A DNA stretch of 64,000 nt from Chloroflexota bacterium (GCA_014338005.1 QUBZ01000002.1:43354-107353), one strand, 5' to 3'. Counted from the stretch's first letter, positions 10,601 through 18,883 are shown. Numbers and translations are program-made. The notes: generated from the sequence alone by a model not told the origin.

Positions 10601-13600
10601 CCATCCCGCTGTTTTACGGCTGGAACGAAACCACCGAAGTCGGCGCATCCAACCGCCTCGCCATGTATACCGGCAGCCCGAACGTGGCGAACATCGTGTT
10701 CACCTTCAAAGGCACGGGTTTCGCCATCGGCACGACGCTGGAGCAGGAGAAGGTTTCCAAACTGGGCGCGACCTACACCATCTGCGTCGCCCCCGCCGCG
10801 ACCGGTACGCCGCAGGTCTGCCAGAACTTTGATAACGGACTGGGCGGCAGCACGCGCCCCATCTGGAACGTTTTCCGCCCCTTCTTCGGCTTCTACCCCG
10901 ACGCCGAATACGAAGTGACAATTGATATCACCGGCATACCCGCCGGCGGGCGCATGGTGATTGACTCCATCATCATCTTCGACCGCGAGATGGTGGGGCC
11001 GCTGCCCTATGGCACGACCGACGATGCCCGGCGCGACCTGCTGCTGTTCAGCGGCGGCCTGGAAGATACCTGGACGCTGGATACCAACAATAAACGCGCG
11101 TTGGGCAGCAGCCTGACCAGCACCGGCAAGGGCGTAACCACCGCCGGCCCGTTCGCCGCCTTCCAGATACCGGACGACGCCAACAGTTTCTCCTGGTGGC
11201 GCTCTGCCGGGCGCACCGACAGCCAGGACATCCTGATCTGCGTGGATCGCGGCCAGCTTGACGCCGGCGATACGCAGGCCACCTTCTGCATCAGCAAAGA
11301 CCTGCGCGACAAAAACACCCCCAACCCGCTCGTTATCTCCGAGTCGGACTTCGGGCCGACCGGCTGGGGTACGGCTAACGGCAGCATCCACACGGTCGAA
11401 ATCTTCAGCCTAACCAACTACCCGTTCAATTTCGACCAGTTCCAGGTGATATCCAGCGACGCTCCGCTGTCGCCCAGCTACTACGAGCAGGATGTCCTCA
11501 ACCTGACTTACTACGACGACCTGGCAGGCGACGGCCTCTCGCTGACCACCATGAACAGCACTCGTTATTCGGGCGGCAGCCAGGCGTTCATCAAGGAAAA
11601 GGGCGAAGGCGTTTTCTTCCGCTTCACCGGCACCGGCTTCTCGCCGGTCTTCACCCTCGACCGCTACGGCGGCCCGGTGATGGCCTGCTGGCTGAAGGAC
11701 GCCGCGCAGACTGCTACACCGAATGACGTGCGGAATAACGGCACCTGCCAGACTTTCGACAACTACAGCAAGTCGGTCGTCTATCAGGCGGCGCGTTCCG
11801 TCCTCGGCCTGGAGAATGCCACCTACGCGGTTATCATCGAACACGCCGGCACCGACTATACGGTCGTCGGGCGCACCATCACCGGCAACTCCATGCAGTT
11901 CGACGCGCTGCACATCTACGGGGACGTATGGAACGGCCTCAGCCCGCTGGTGAGCGGCACACGCTACGAAACCAGCTATACCAACCGGGCTGCGGACAAC
12001 CGCTTCCAGTATTTCGGCGCGGGCTGGCGCTCGGTCGAGGGCCGTTCGGCGTCGCGCTACTCCGGCCAGAACTACGATCAGGTCAGAACTTTCGGCGCGG
12101 GTCTCGTTTTCCTGACCAACAATGCCGACACGGTGCGGCTCTTCCGCGACGTGCGCTCCGGCTATGCGCCGCTGCGCGTGTGTTACGCGCCTTACACGCC
12201 GGGTACGTTCGTGGTGGATTACGGCGCTTATACCTGCGACGAGTTCCGCAATGACGGCGGCACGGCCAACCAGATGCCCTTCAGCATCCACTTCGGCAGT
12301 GACGATCCGCATGTCGTCTCCATCACCACATTGACCAACGGCTATCTGTACCTGGACGCCATCGAACCGCTCAATATCGCAGGCCTGGGGCCGCTGACGC
12401 CGGGCATCTACCCGGAAACCGAGCCGCGCCTGATCTACGCGCCGACCGACAATGCGGCGCTGGGCTGGGCCAATGTCGTCTCTCGCAGCTATGTAGACGG
12501 GGCTGCCATGCAGTCCACCGCGCCGGGCGCATCGCTCTACTTTGAGTTTGAAGGCACGGGTTTCTCGCTGCTGACGCTGTTCGACACGGCCAGCAGCAGC
12601 CTGCAAGCCGACATCAATGAAATCCCCGCCCCGCCCGATAAATCGTTCACGGTTCAGCTAACCAACGCCACCACCCGCGCCTACTACGGCATGGCACACA
12701 GCGTCACCGGCCTGCCTTACGACACCTACCAGGTTCTCATCACCGAAACCGACCCGCTGCGGAACAAATTCACGGTGGACGGCATCCAGGTCTACGGCGA
12801 TTTCGAGAACCCGCTTGGGCCGGGCATCTACGACGATACCGACCTCGGCCTGGCCTACGGCCCCTCTAACAGCGCGTGGACGGTTTACCAGGGCAGCCGC
12901 GCGGCAGCCTACCTAAGCCAGACCTACCGCACCGCCAACCGCCAGGGCGCGACCGTCGCCTTCGCAGTGACGAACGCGAATTCGATCACGCTGCACCACC
13001 TCAACTCGACCAGCACCAAAGTGCAAATCTGCGCCACGACAGCTGCCGGCGCGCGCACCTGTTCGGAGGTCAGTCTGGTGGGTAAATCCAGCACGATCTT
13101 CGACCTGGGCGCGGTCGGGAGTTATCAGGTCAGCATCACCAACCTGGACATCCTCAAGACGCTCAACGTGGACGCTGTCGGCGTGCATAATACCACCGGC
13201 GGCGTGCTGTCGGCGGGCATCCACCAGGAAGGCAGCCCGCTGCTGACTTTCGGCGGCGGGTGGAACGCCGGCTCAACCGCCGAACGCGGCGCAACCGATG
13301 GATTCGTCCGCAGTACCACCGTCGGCGCGGCGGGGCAAACGCTCGGCTTCACCTTCAACGGCACCGGCTTCAGCATCGTGCTGGCCGAAAGCACCACCAC
13401 CAGCAGCAGCTACTCGCTGGTGATAGATGGCGGCGCGCCCATCAACCTGCCGAACGCGGCGCTCACCTCGGCCCGCGTCCCGGTGGCGCTGACCTACGTC
13501 GGCTTTGCGTCCGGCAGCCACACCGTCACCCTCACCAACAACGACGCCGGCAAACCGCTGCTGGTTGACCGGGTGGATGTGCTGGGGACGGCGGCCTCCA

Positions 13601-16600
13601 TCGGCGCTGAAGTCACCGGCAACATCGAAAATGACAATCCGCTGATCGTCTACTTCCCGTACTTCAACGCTAATCCGGTGACGGCGGCTGCCGCTTCCAA
13701 CGGCAGCCAGCACATCGGCTCGATGCGCGGCGCGGGCGTCTACTTCCAGCTGAACATCGGCACGTTCCAATACGTGCGCGAAACCAGCGGCAAATACGGC
13801 GGCGTTTCGATCTGCTCCGCAGCAGCCGGCACGCCGTCCACCGGCTGCACGCCGACCCTGGTGGCGAACAACCTGCCGCCGATAGGGTATCAGCAGGCGC
13901 AGGCGGCTGCCGTCGGCGGCAGCGGCACGCGCTGGGTTTTCATCCGCAACGACGACGGCAAACCGATGCCGCTGGACTACGTGCGCCCCACCAACCCAGA
14001 CGGTGTGCTGACCAGAGGCTTCTATGAAGATACCTACGCGGCGGTCAGCAGCAAGTTCAACTTCGACGGCACGTTCAGCGAAGTGCCGGTCAGCGCGGCC
14101 TCCGGCGGGACGGTGCAGTCCACCACGACCAACGGCGGCGCGGCGCTCTTCCAGTTCAGCGGCACGGGTTTCTCGGTCTACTTCGGCCTGAACAATCTGG
14201 CCGGCGAAGTCGAAATCTGCTGGGTGAACGCCCTCACGCTCGACCCCGCCGCTGTTGAACCCGGCGACCCCGGCGCAGCCTGCCAGAGCTACAACAACTT
14301 CAACGACGCCGCCCGCTACAAAGCAGGCCGCACCAATATCATCGCCCTGGCCGCAGGTAACTATACCGCCGTCGCGCGCCACAAAGGCGCAACGGGGCTA
14401 ACCACCATGCAGGTAGACGCGGTTGAGATTTACGACGACAACCGCACCGGCAAACCGGCGCTGGATGTCCCCGGCCAGCGTTACGAAACCAGCTACGACC
14501 GCCGCCTGATAGACGACCTGTTCGTCTACTACGGCCAGGGCTGGCGTTCGGTGACCGGGCGCTCCGCCGCGCGTTACTCCGGCGAGAACTACGACACCAT
14601 CAAGGACAGCATCGGCGCGGGCGTCCTGTTCCTGACGAACAACGCCGACGCGATCACCCTGTATCGCGGCGTCGGCAGGGGCGTACCGCGCGTGGAAGTC
14701 TGCGCCCAGCGCGTCAGCGACCCGCTCCAGCGTCTCTGCACCACCGTCGCCAACGATCAGGGTTCGTACAGCCAGCCGGTCGCCGTGCCGCTGAACAACA
14801 GCGGTTACACCGGCGAACACCTCGTCACCGTCATGGTGCTGGATGCCGGCACGTTCATTCTGGACGCCATTCGTGTCAATGACAGCACCGCGCCGCTCGA
14901 ACCCGGTTTCTACGAGGACGCCAATCCGGGGCTGCATTTCGGAAACGGCATCTGGACGGAAGCATTCCTCAGCAGCTACAGCGATGGCCGCGCCCGGCTG
15001 ACCAGCACCGAAAACGCGACCGTCGAGTTCAGTTTCACCGGCGCGACCGGCTTCGCGGTCGGCATGGTGGCCGATCTGTTCGGCGGCGAGGCGGAAGTCT
15101 GCTACGACACCGACGATACCTGGGGCGCGGGCGATGACTGCTACATCTACCAGAACGAAAGCCCGAAAGCCAGCTATGCCACCAGCCGCACCGTCACCGG
15201 CCTGAACAAAGGCACGACCTACTACGTGCGCGTCCGCAACGCCGAAGATAACAACGCCGGGCGCAACCCGCGTTACGCCCCGGCCCGGCTGGTGATTGAC
15301 TATGTGAACATCTTCGGGGACGACCTGCCGCCGGTTCTGGCCGAACCCGGCCTGTACAACGAGGACGCCGGCTACCTGCTGCTTCAGCCCGCCGAACGCT
15401 GGTTGAGCTTTAGCGGCAAGGCGGCGCGCGGTTTCAGCAGCGAAAGTTACGTCGGCGTGGTGGATGATCGCGGGCGGCTCTCGACTGCCTACGCCGGGCC
15501 AACAGCGACGCTGCGGCTCAACGTGCCGGTCGGCGGCGCGACGGTCATCCTGTACACCGGCGCGGCCAGCCGCTCCAACCCGGCGCAAATGCTGGTCTGC
15601 GGCAGCGCCGTGACCGGAACAACCTGCACAGTCGTCACCAACCTGTCCACCGAAAACCAGATCGTCGTCAGCGGCGCTCAAATCCCGGCGCTGGGCGCGG
15701 CGGGCGAAGTGATGCTCTCCTTCCGCGCGCTGACGCCCGGCTACTTCCGCATTGACGGCTTCCAGATCATTCACGGCGCTGTCCTCACCCCTGGCGTTTA
15801 CGACAGCTTCCTGATCGAAAACGGCGGGCTGCTGGACACCGAAGCCACCGCCTGGACGCCGCTCAAATCCGCCAAAGCCTACGGCGGGTGGGTCACGCGC
15901 ACGCTCGTCCAGGGCGGCACGCTGGCCTTCGACTTCAACGGTACGGGCTTCTCGCTGCTGGCGCAGGTGGACGGTTACGGCGTGGATACGCGCATCTGCT
16001 ACAAACTGGCCTCCAGCGGCCAGCCGTTCCCGGCGGGCAGCAGCCCGCTCGACCAAAGCGGCAGCCTGGCAGCCGGCGATGTGATCTGCCGCACCGTCAC
16101 GACCAGCACTTCGGCTGCCGACTGGGCCGCGCGTAACGGCGACCGCCTGAACCCGCGCACCGGCTACCAGTACGGCTTCACCTTCCACGGCCTGCCGGAG
16201 GATACTTACAGCGTCCAGGTGCGGCACGTGGACAGCACCATCGTCGCCGGGCGCAGCGCCCTCCAGGTGGATGCGGTGGCGGTCTTTGGGACGGCGGACG
16301 TGCTGCTGACGACCGGCCAAATCTACGACGACGGCGACGCCGGTCTGCTCTACGGACCGTTCGGCCTGTGGACGCCGGTCGTGGCGCGTTTCGGCCCGTC
16401 ACGCGGCCCCTGGAACCTGACCGAACACACCTCGATCTACGCCGGCGCGCTCGTGCAGATGCGGGTCGAAGGCAACGCGCTGATCCTGTACCAGACCGCC
16501 AGCACGCGGAACACTCGTAAGGCTGTGTTCTGCCTGACCACCATCGAAGGGCAGCAGTGCGCGGACTTCAGCCAGGCCGGACGCACGACGTACTTCACGC

Positions 16601-16707
16601 CCATCGCCTTCTACGGCTTTGGCAGCCAGGACACGCACGAAATCATCATCCAAAACTGGGATTACGGTAAATCCCTGAGCATTGACGCTCTGCAAGTCCT
16701 ACCCTGA
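4663..16707 (+). CDS. Giant exported subtilase / beta-helix / multi-module surface protein (4014 aa)
   Basis: I start at ATG 4663, not the upstream in-frame 4567, because GGAGG lies 6 bp before it and the next residues form a signal peptide (MTTNRKR, hydrophobic core, cleavage near ARAQ). In order: Pro/Glu/Thr-rich linker; two concanavalin-like domains separated by ITPEATDEPE repeats; an S8 subtilisin domain with Asp671 (IAVIDTGF), His699 (GSSHGVQ), oxyanion Asn786 (VSAGNS) and Ser1012 (FSGTSAAAAHVAG); a right-handed beta-helix-like region (about 1077-1560, NN/NTI-rich); Ig/cadherin-like domains; then from about residue 1817 to the end some 15 modules of roughly 145 residues. No sortase signal or C-terminal membrane helix is visible. 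It is probably a secreted or cell-surface protease/adhesin that acts on polymers. The substrate is unknown. Confidence 0.9.
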   Translation: MTTNRKRLLTTLITGLTVFSMVFNLALPVALFIDTARAQETTEEPAAEMPAETPTPEVTAVVTDEPPPPPAPELTSEPPPPITEEPTLPPAPADVLFQENFQDGDTAGWLLSAGWSIVSLGDNLFLTTVEDNQTATIADITPADFALSARLRIEAGQPAHVAFRAGSESYTLVLDAAGNVSLYRGALPVAQGAPMPPLPEGTPALWHTLNVQVYGALMAITVNGTPQIVYTDPAPLAAGYIVFSAPTGGVSLDEIIVRPQVEPFEPPVIIPPTAAPPVEPTPEITPEATDEPEITPEATDEPELTPEATPEAADEPEITPEATDEPEVTPEPETIEQPVLSADFEAEAPGWAFSEGASIVQESDTNRALLMSAGSTLLPAEALHLADFRLQARLNLLSDGADGTPNGLNIPFHTGDGRGYVLAIDAAQTALYRSDGSGPVLLASSPTAHAAQTWHALALDVQGGLIVVTINETVEINFTDETPLTGGQIAFSAAGAALLDDIAIYDRTPEGALEAAPTPVPMTLSEAEKARLSGALPLALESLLSGDEAAALELAAVYYLPMDEENRARVVIWPAEGAAAAEIAALVEMVGGSVDYLNDDNVEARLPLAALLPLANAPQIQLITPISMAVSTGAAFAPSGDQNAEGFDVLGVSDWHAAGFTGSGQKIAVIDTGFNGLSSIAAEERACVSGTIPSGGSSHGVQVVQVLCDIAPDAAVTLYRADTAADLATRINSARSGGNHIILITLDLGADVSPGDGTGGGQIDAVYTAITTAKGEGRLVIVSAGNSFTRYASFNHPGSSTVQIRATGSDFVRVRWNGAGITPTLTGPATPFAATSTNGGYFTVLNEGDCSNNFPITDDPGTDPVEAERNYCELTLTLTGGSGYVQVQVQTVVTLPVVYDINGDPVFTERTEIITAPGGADEVSSIGRPADSPNALTVGAVCAEPSLGLPVQTTGSRGPIFSAGGGAPGTATPDLRAAYKPDLAGPADIGTSDGMGGVTCDSDDEYGFSGTSAAAAHVAGIAALIRANANVNAATPAAITDYLQSHAADLHTGAEADGFDMVFGAGLTVLGNPQPDYALISTLTDPDGAPITCPTGMARFVNPNNLSVNRSSMDGATVSRAYIHPEHAAAAASAGDCVILLPGEYVTPVNITGAAIANNVTMRSYDSALNGGKLPGDTVTPDSVFWVNLGGEEGEGGIFVRQTTGFTVDGFIFLGAQPQSGSVTKPTGILTAGANTTTIANSFFSGFTGLALGGKPIRVDAYQGFGSQGVIIQGNAFTDNNARQGAVIAIKDSGTSSPIIFQHNKLFSNASTSDQGIFEPLIQISNAVVNIYNNRFISNATQSIIRVQNTQDSAIPPYSNALNVSVFGNAFTNNQNTGPVVHLVPGRRFRFVNNTVAGHVSILPGDYGYIIVRGTSSTHTNGLWEIHNNLFYNNNTASGLIKDFAFVTCDSISGGPASDNGARNNWAFNSGTASGVCQNPLGGFNNRIIEAGVDPWFTVVGPEVAPDDPYQLVSAAAPSPDDGVDDGDNSLVFPASLLSDRDALNRKRLENVTVDIGAYEFKAVTAGSPNPTFPEDTLSTTIPLEAEGGFPPYTFTIENFPALFDTNPENACGGQPLLLNPAAQTVTYCPPKNLYTDADGAMPPNGAPAGSAVSFTYLVRDRVGNISPDPGVVTLLITPTDDPPLQEPINQRIQREAGQVSTPISFRLRPYVRFDDNFFFSEDGGPEDILAGGLPAQNQTPGADYPYDYTYVPGSLSGDYVALGIGEAAVQNAVNNTTDGRINLTASGGVRGSFSFQYTVNESSATNTVTVEIVSSLPYGGLHDDTSFAFDYTNDWSPVYSEPNINNTLHQTTTLDGTATFSFVGTGFTLYIQGSTKGGFWELLVDDQTFQWNGKQIATRSGITCRSTVATGTGTSSTFINGKVANAYTVSCSRLRDGEAHTIKIVNKTSRALLSVDAVGILSDSTVLLPGFHEVKEMQTIPLFYGWNETTEVGASNRLAMYTGSPNVANIVFTFKGTGFAIGTTLEQEKVSKLGATYTICVAPAATGTPQVCQNFDNGLGGSTRPIWNVFRPFFGFYPDAEYEVTIDITGIPAGGRMVIDSIIIFDREMVGPLPYGTTDDARRDLLLFSGGLEDTWTLDTNNKRALGSSLTSTGKGVTTAGPFAAFQIPDDANSFSWWRSAGRTDSQDILICVDRGQLDAGDTQATFCISKDLRDKNTPNPLVISESDFGPTGWGTANGSIHTVEIFSLTNYPFNFDQFQVISSDAPLSPSYYEQDVLNLTYYDDLAGDGLSLTTMNSTRYSGGSQAFIKEKGEGVFFRFTGTGFSPVFTLDRYGGPVMACWLKDAAQTATPNDVRNNGTCQTFDNYSKSVVYQAARSVLGLENATYAVIIEHAGTDYTVVGRTITGNSMQFDALHIYGDVWNGLSPLVSGTRYETSYTNRAADNRFQYFGAGWRSVEGRSASRYSGQNYDQVRTFGAGLVFLTNNADTVRLFRDVRSGYAPLRVCYAPYTPGTFVVDYGAYTCDEFRNDGGTANQMPFSIHFGSDDPHVVSITTLTNGYLYLDAIEPLNIAGLGPLTPGIYPETEPRLIYAPTDNAALGWANVVSRSYVDGAAMQSTAPGASLYFEFEGTGFSLLTLFDTASSSLQADINEIPAPPDKSFTVQLTNATTRAYYGMAHSVTGLPYDTYQVLITETDPLRNKFTVDGIQVYGDFENPLGPGIYDDTDLGLAYGPSNSAWTVYQGSRAAAYLSQTYRTANRQGATVAFAVTNANSITLHHLNSTSTKVQICATTAAGARTCSEVSLVGKSSTIFDLGAVGSYQVSITNLDILKTLNVDAVGVHNTTGGVLSAGIHQEGSPLLTFGGGWNAGSTAERGATDGFVRSTTVGAAGQTLGFTFNGTGFSIVLAESTTTSSSYSLVIDGGAPINLPNAALTSARVPVALTYVGFASGSHTVTLTNNDAGKPLLVDRVDVLGTAASIGAEVTGNIENDNPLIVYFPYFNANPVTAAAASNGSQHIGSMRGAGVYFQLNIGTFQYVRETSGKYGGVSICSAAAGTPSTGCTPTLVANNLPPIGYQQAQAAAVGGSGTRWVFIRNDDGKPMPLDYVRPTNPDGVLTRGFYEDTYAAVSSKFNFDGTFSEVPVSAASGGTVQSTTTNGGAALFQFSGTGFSVYFGLNNLAGEVEICWVNALTLDPAAVEPGDPGAACQSYNNFNDAARYKAGRTNIIALAAGNYTAVARHKGATGLTTMQVDAVEIYDDNRTGKPALDVPGQRYETSYDRRLIDDLFVYYGQGWRSVTGRSAARYSGENYDTIKDSIGAGVLFLTNNADAITLYRGVGRGVPRVEVCAQRVSDPLQRLCTTVANDQGSYSQPVAVPLNNSGYTGEHLVTVMVLDAGTFILDAIRVNDSTAPLEPGFYEDANPGLHFGNGIWTEAFLSSYSDGRARLTSTENATVEFSFTGATGFAVGMVADLFGGEAEVCYDTDDTWGAGDDCYIYQNESPKASYATSRTVTGLNKGTTYYVRVRNAEDNNAGRNPRYAPARLVIDYVNIFGDDLPPVLAEPGLYNEDAGYLLLQPAERWLSFSGKAARGFSSESYVGVVDDRGRLSTAYAGPTATLRLNVPVGGATVILYTGAASRSNPAQMLVCGSAVTGTTCTVVTNLSTENQIVVSGAQIPALGAAGEVMLSFRALTPGYFRIDGFQIIHGAVLTPGVYDSFLIENGGLLDTEATAWTPLKSAKAYGGWVTRTLVQGGTLAFDFNGTGFSLLAQVDGYGVDTRICYKLASSGQPFPAGSSPLDQSGSLAAGDVICRTVTTSTSAADWAARNGDRLNPRTGYQYGFTFHGLPEDTYSVQVRHVDSTIVAGRSALQVDAVAVFGTADVLLTTGQIYDDGDAGLLYGPFGLWTPVVARFGPSRGPWNLTEHTSIYAGALVQMRVEGNALILYQTASTRNTRKAVFCLTTIEGQQCADFSQAGRTTYFTPIAFYGFGSQDTHEIIIQNWDYGKSLSIDALQVLP
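5509..5655 (+). repeat. In-frame repeats coding for ITPEATDEPE linker
   Basis: Degenerate 30-bp units encode EITPEATDEP-type decapeptides in the linker between the two concanavalin-like domains of the giant protein. Acidic Pro/Thr linkers of this kind separate folded domains in surface proteins. Confidence 0.8.
10111..16704 (+). repeat. Array of about 15 diverged C-terminal modules in the giant protein
   Basis: Each module opens with an L-x-PG-x-Y-type phrase (LTPGIYPET, LGPGIYDDT, LEPGFYEDA) and closes with a vDai-x-v/iygd-type strand (VDGIQVYGDF, VDAVEIYDD). Type A modules contain F-x-GTGFS (FVGTGFT, FTGTGFS, FEGTGFS, FNGTGFS). Type B lack it and have NADT/NSIT-x-LYR-like strands. From the fourth module onward A and B alternate. 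The modules starting near 11938 and 14458 are strikingly similar (RYETSY, GWRSV, FLTNNAD). Confidence 0.75.
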
Positions 16708-16727
16708 AAATTCCCCATCCCCTTGTT

Positions 16728-16769
16728 GGCCGGCACGCCCTCCCCCCGGAGCGTGCCGGCCCATTTTTT
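16728..16769 (+). terminator. Strong intrinsic terminator after the giant gene
   Basis: A perfect 11-bp stem (16728-16738 GGCCGGCACGC with 16751-16761 GCGTGCCGGCC) with a 12-nt loop is followed by CA and six T. It begins 20 bp after the stop of the giant gene and separates it from psuG. Confidence 0.9.
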
Positions 16770-16820
16770 CCGGCAGCCGTGTTACAATAAGGGGCGTTTT
16801 TTATCCATTGGTGAACAATC

Positions 16821-17738
16821 ATGCACCCCGAAATCTACCTTTCACCCGAAGCTGCCGACGCCCTGCACAGCCACCGCGCGGTCGTCGCGCTCGAATCTAC
16901 GCTCATTACACACGGCCTGCCCTACCCGGCCAATCTGGAAACCGCCCTGGCGATGGAGGCCGCCGTCCGCGAAGCCGGGGCCGTCCCGGCCATCATCGCC
17001 GTCTTGAAGGGCCGCATCACCGTCGGCCTTTCAACGGCTGAAATCGAACGCCTGGCCGCCGCGCCGCCTGGCTCGGTGCGGAAGTGCAGCCGCCGCGATT
17101 TTGCAATCGCCCTCGGCCTGGGGGAAGACGCCGCCACCACCGTCGCCGGCACGATGATCGCCGCTCATATAGCCGGGATTCGCGTGTTCGCCACCGGCGG
17201 CATCGGCGGTGTGCATCGCGGGCAGCCCTTCGACGTTTCGGCAGATTTAATCGAACTGGGGCGCACGCCGGTGGCCGTCGTTTGCGCCGGGGCAAAATCC
17301 ATCCTCGATCTGCCGCTGACGCTGGAAGTGCTGGAAACCCAGGGCGTACCGGTCATCGGCCTGGGGACGGCCACCCTGCCGGCTTTTTACACCCGCAGCA
17401 GCGGCCTTCCGCTCGATGCCTGCGTGGATTCGCCGGAACAGGCCGCGCGCATCGCCGCCGCCGCCTTCCAGCTTGGCCTGGGGCATGGCCTTCTGTTCGC
17501 CGTCCCTGTCCCGGCGCAGGATGAACTGCCCGCCGAGATGGCCGAAATCGCCATCCGGCAGGCCACCCAGGAAGCCGCCGCCGCCGGTATTCACGGCAAA
17601 GACGTGACGCCGTTCGTTTTGAAGCGTGTATCGGAACTCACCGAAGGCCGGTCGCGCCGCGCCAACGTTGCCCTGCTGGTCAATAACGCGCGCATCGGCG
17701 GCCAGATCGCGGTCGCCCTCCAACAAATGCCGTTATGA
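16821..17738 (+). CDS. psuG: Pseudouridine-5'-phosphate glycosidase
   Basis: The 305-residue length matches the family. Recognisable motifs are ALESTLITHGLPYP near the N-terminus, ATGGIGGVHRG, VVCAGAKSILDLPLTLE (with the active-site Lys), and GKDVTPFVLKRV. PsuG reversibly splits pseudouridine 5'-phosphate into uracil and ribose 5-phosphate, allowing salvage of modified RNA nucleosides. The start ATG at 16821 is followed by HPEIYLSPEA. The stop overlaps the next gene's ATG by 4 bp (ATGA), so it is coupled to the PfkB kinase, the expected partner that would make its substrate. Confidence 0.95.
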   Translation: MHPEIYLSPEAADALHSHRAVVALESTLITHGLPYPANLETALAMEAAVREAGAVPAIIAVLKGRITVGLSTAEIERLAAAPPGSVRKCSRRDFAIALGLGEDAATTVAGTMIAAHIAGIRVFATGGIGGVHRGQPFDVSADLIELGRTPVAVVCAGAKSILDLPLTLEVLETQGVPVIGLGTATLPAFYTRSSGLPLDACVDSPEQAARIAAAAFQLGLGHGLLFAVPVPAQDELPAEMAEIAIRQATQEAAAAGIHGKDVTPFVLKRVSELTEGRSRRANVALLVNNARIGGQIAVALQQMPL

Positions 17739-18646
17739 GCGACACGCCACCCCGTATGGTCGGCATCGGCGCGGTGTTCATTGATGACATTGTGCAGCCC
17801 ACCGGCCAGACATATATGGGGCGATTAGGCGGCGGGGTTGTCCATGCCCTGATGGGCGCGGCCCTCTGGGGCGAACGTCCCGGCATCGTCGCCGTCGCCG
17901 GCGAAGGGCTGCCGAATGCGGCGCAGCAGCGGTTAAGCCGCCACCTGGATACCGCCGGGCTGCGCCGCCTGCCCATCCCCCAGATACGCGCCTGGCAGAT
18001 TTTCGAGTTCGACGGCACGCGCCGCGAGTTATACCGCGTCCGGGAAACCGAGCCTTTCACGCGCGGGGCGGGGCCAGAACTGCTGCCGCCGCACTACCGG
18101 CAAAGCCGGGGTTTTTACCTGCTGCAAGGCTTTGAAGGGATGCGCGCCTGGCGCGCGGCGCTGCCCGGTTTCGTCCTGTGGGAGCCGCTCCAGCAGGCCA
18201 TGACGCCTGGAAGCCGCCCGGCCCTCCGGCAGGTGCTTCGGGACTGCCGCATAGATGTGATTTCCCCCAACCTGGCCGAAGCGCAGGCCGTTTACGGCCT
18301 CCGGTCGCCGGAAGCCCTGATTGATGCGCTGTTCGAGGACGGCGCGCAGATCGTCGCCCTGCGGATGGGGGCGGACGGGTCGCTGGTGGCCGACCGGACA
18401 GCCGGCCTTAAACAGCCCGTCGGCACGGTGTATGTCGAACAGATCGCCGATCAAACCGGCGCGGGTAATACCTACTGTGGAGGTTTGCTGGCAGGGCTTT
18501 TGCAAGGACGGAATCTGGTCGAAGCGGCGATGATGGGCGCGGTTTCGGCCTCATTCTGCATTGAACACATCGGCGTTCTCGACCCCGGCCAGATCACAGC
18601 GGCAGAACGCAGCCGGCGCTGCGCCCAACTGTCGAAAACCGTCTAA
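17735..18646 (+). CDS. PfkB-family kinase, candidate pseudouridine kinase with atypical GAGN motif
   Basis: A 303-residue ribokinase-fold protein translationally coupled to psuG. Family marks are the N-terminal GRLGGGVVHALMGAALWG and the C-terminal DQTGAGNTYCGGLLAGL. The second PfkB signature normally reads D-T-x-GAGD, with the final Asp as catalytic base. Here residue 245 is Asn. GAGN is known in some Mak32-like branches of the family. Context suggests pseudouridine phosphorylation for PsuG, but with the substitution either a weak kinase or a different mechanism or role is possible. The stop codon overlaps a convergent gene by 4 bp. Confidence 0.8.
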   Translation: MSDTPPRMVGIGAVFIDDIVQPTGQTYMGRLGGGVVHALMGAALWGERPGIVAVAGEGLPNAAQQRLSRHLDTAGLRRLPIPQIRAWQIFEFDGTRRELYRVRETEPFTRGAGPELLPPHYRQSRGFYLLQGFEGMRAWRAALPGFVLWEPLQQAMTPGSRPALRQVLRDCRIDVISPNLAEAQAVYGLRSPEALIDALFEDGAQIVALRMGADGSLVADRTAGLKQPVGTVYVEQIADQTGAGNTYCGGLLAGLLQGRNLVEAAMMGAVSASFCIEHIGVLDPGQITAAERSRRCAQLSKTV

Positions 18647-18825
18647 CTTTTCGTGCCGCTTCCGCTCTGGGCCAGGCCGGGCGACTTCCCGGTTTGCGTG
18701 TGGCGCGTGACGATATGAAACGTCAGATCATCCAGCGTGCGAAAGTGACGCTGACAGTAAGGACATACCGGCGTGTCCGGTTGTTGTTTGCGTTCAGGCG
18801 GTGGCGATTGTTTGGCTTCTGACAC
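18643..18825 (-). CDS. 60-aa C2H2 zinc-finger protein
   Basis: The protein contains one classical finger: CPYCQRHFRTLDDLTFHIVT followed by RH, i.e. C-x2-C-x(n)-H-x(4-5)-H. The open frame extends to 18915, but that adds an unlikely hydrophobic leader, and a GTG at 18825 is preceded by AAGGGG at 8-nt spacing, so I choose GTG. Such short bacterial C2H2 proteins are uncommon and of unknown role (nucleic-acid or protein binding). The 3' end overlaps the kinase stop by 4 bp. A TATAAT lies about 55 bp upstream of the start. Confidence 0.65.
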   Translation of the reverse strand: MSEAKQSPPPERKQQPDTPVCPYCQRHFRTLDDLTFHIVTRHTQTGKSPGLAQSGSGTKS

Positions 18826-18877
18826 CGGTATTCCCCTTGTTGGCGTCCCTTTGATAACTAACCAAAATCCTAACCAT

Positions 18878-18883
18878 ATTATA
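18878..18883 (-). promoter_or_regulatory. Candidate -10 for the C2H2 zinc-finger gene
   Basis: The minus strand reads TATAAT (GTTATAATATGG) in an AT-rich gap between the zinc-finger and Roadblock genes. The -35 is weak (TGTGTT-like). Confidence 0.45.

Noticed and set aside
14398..16320. 640-codon minus-strand open frame
   Set aside because: It is an antisense shadow of the giant protein's modules, with compositional bias and no motifs.
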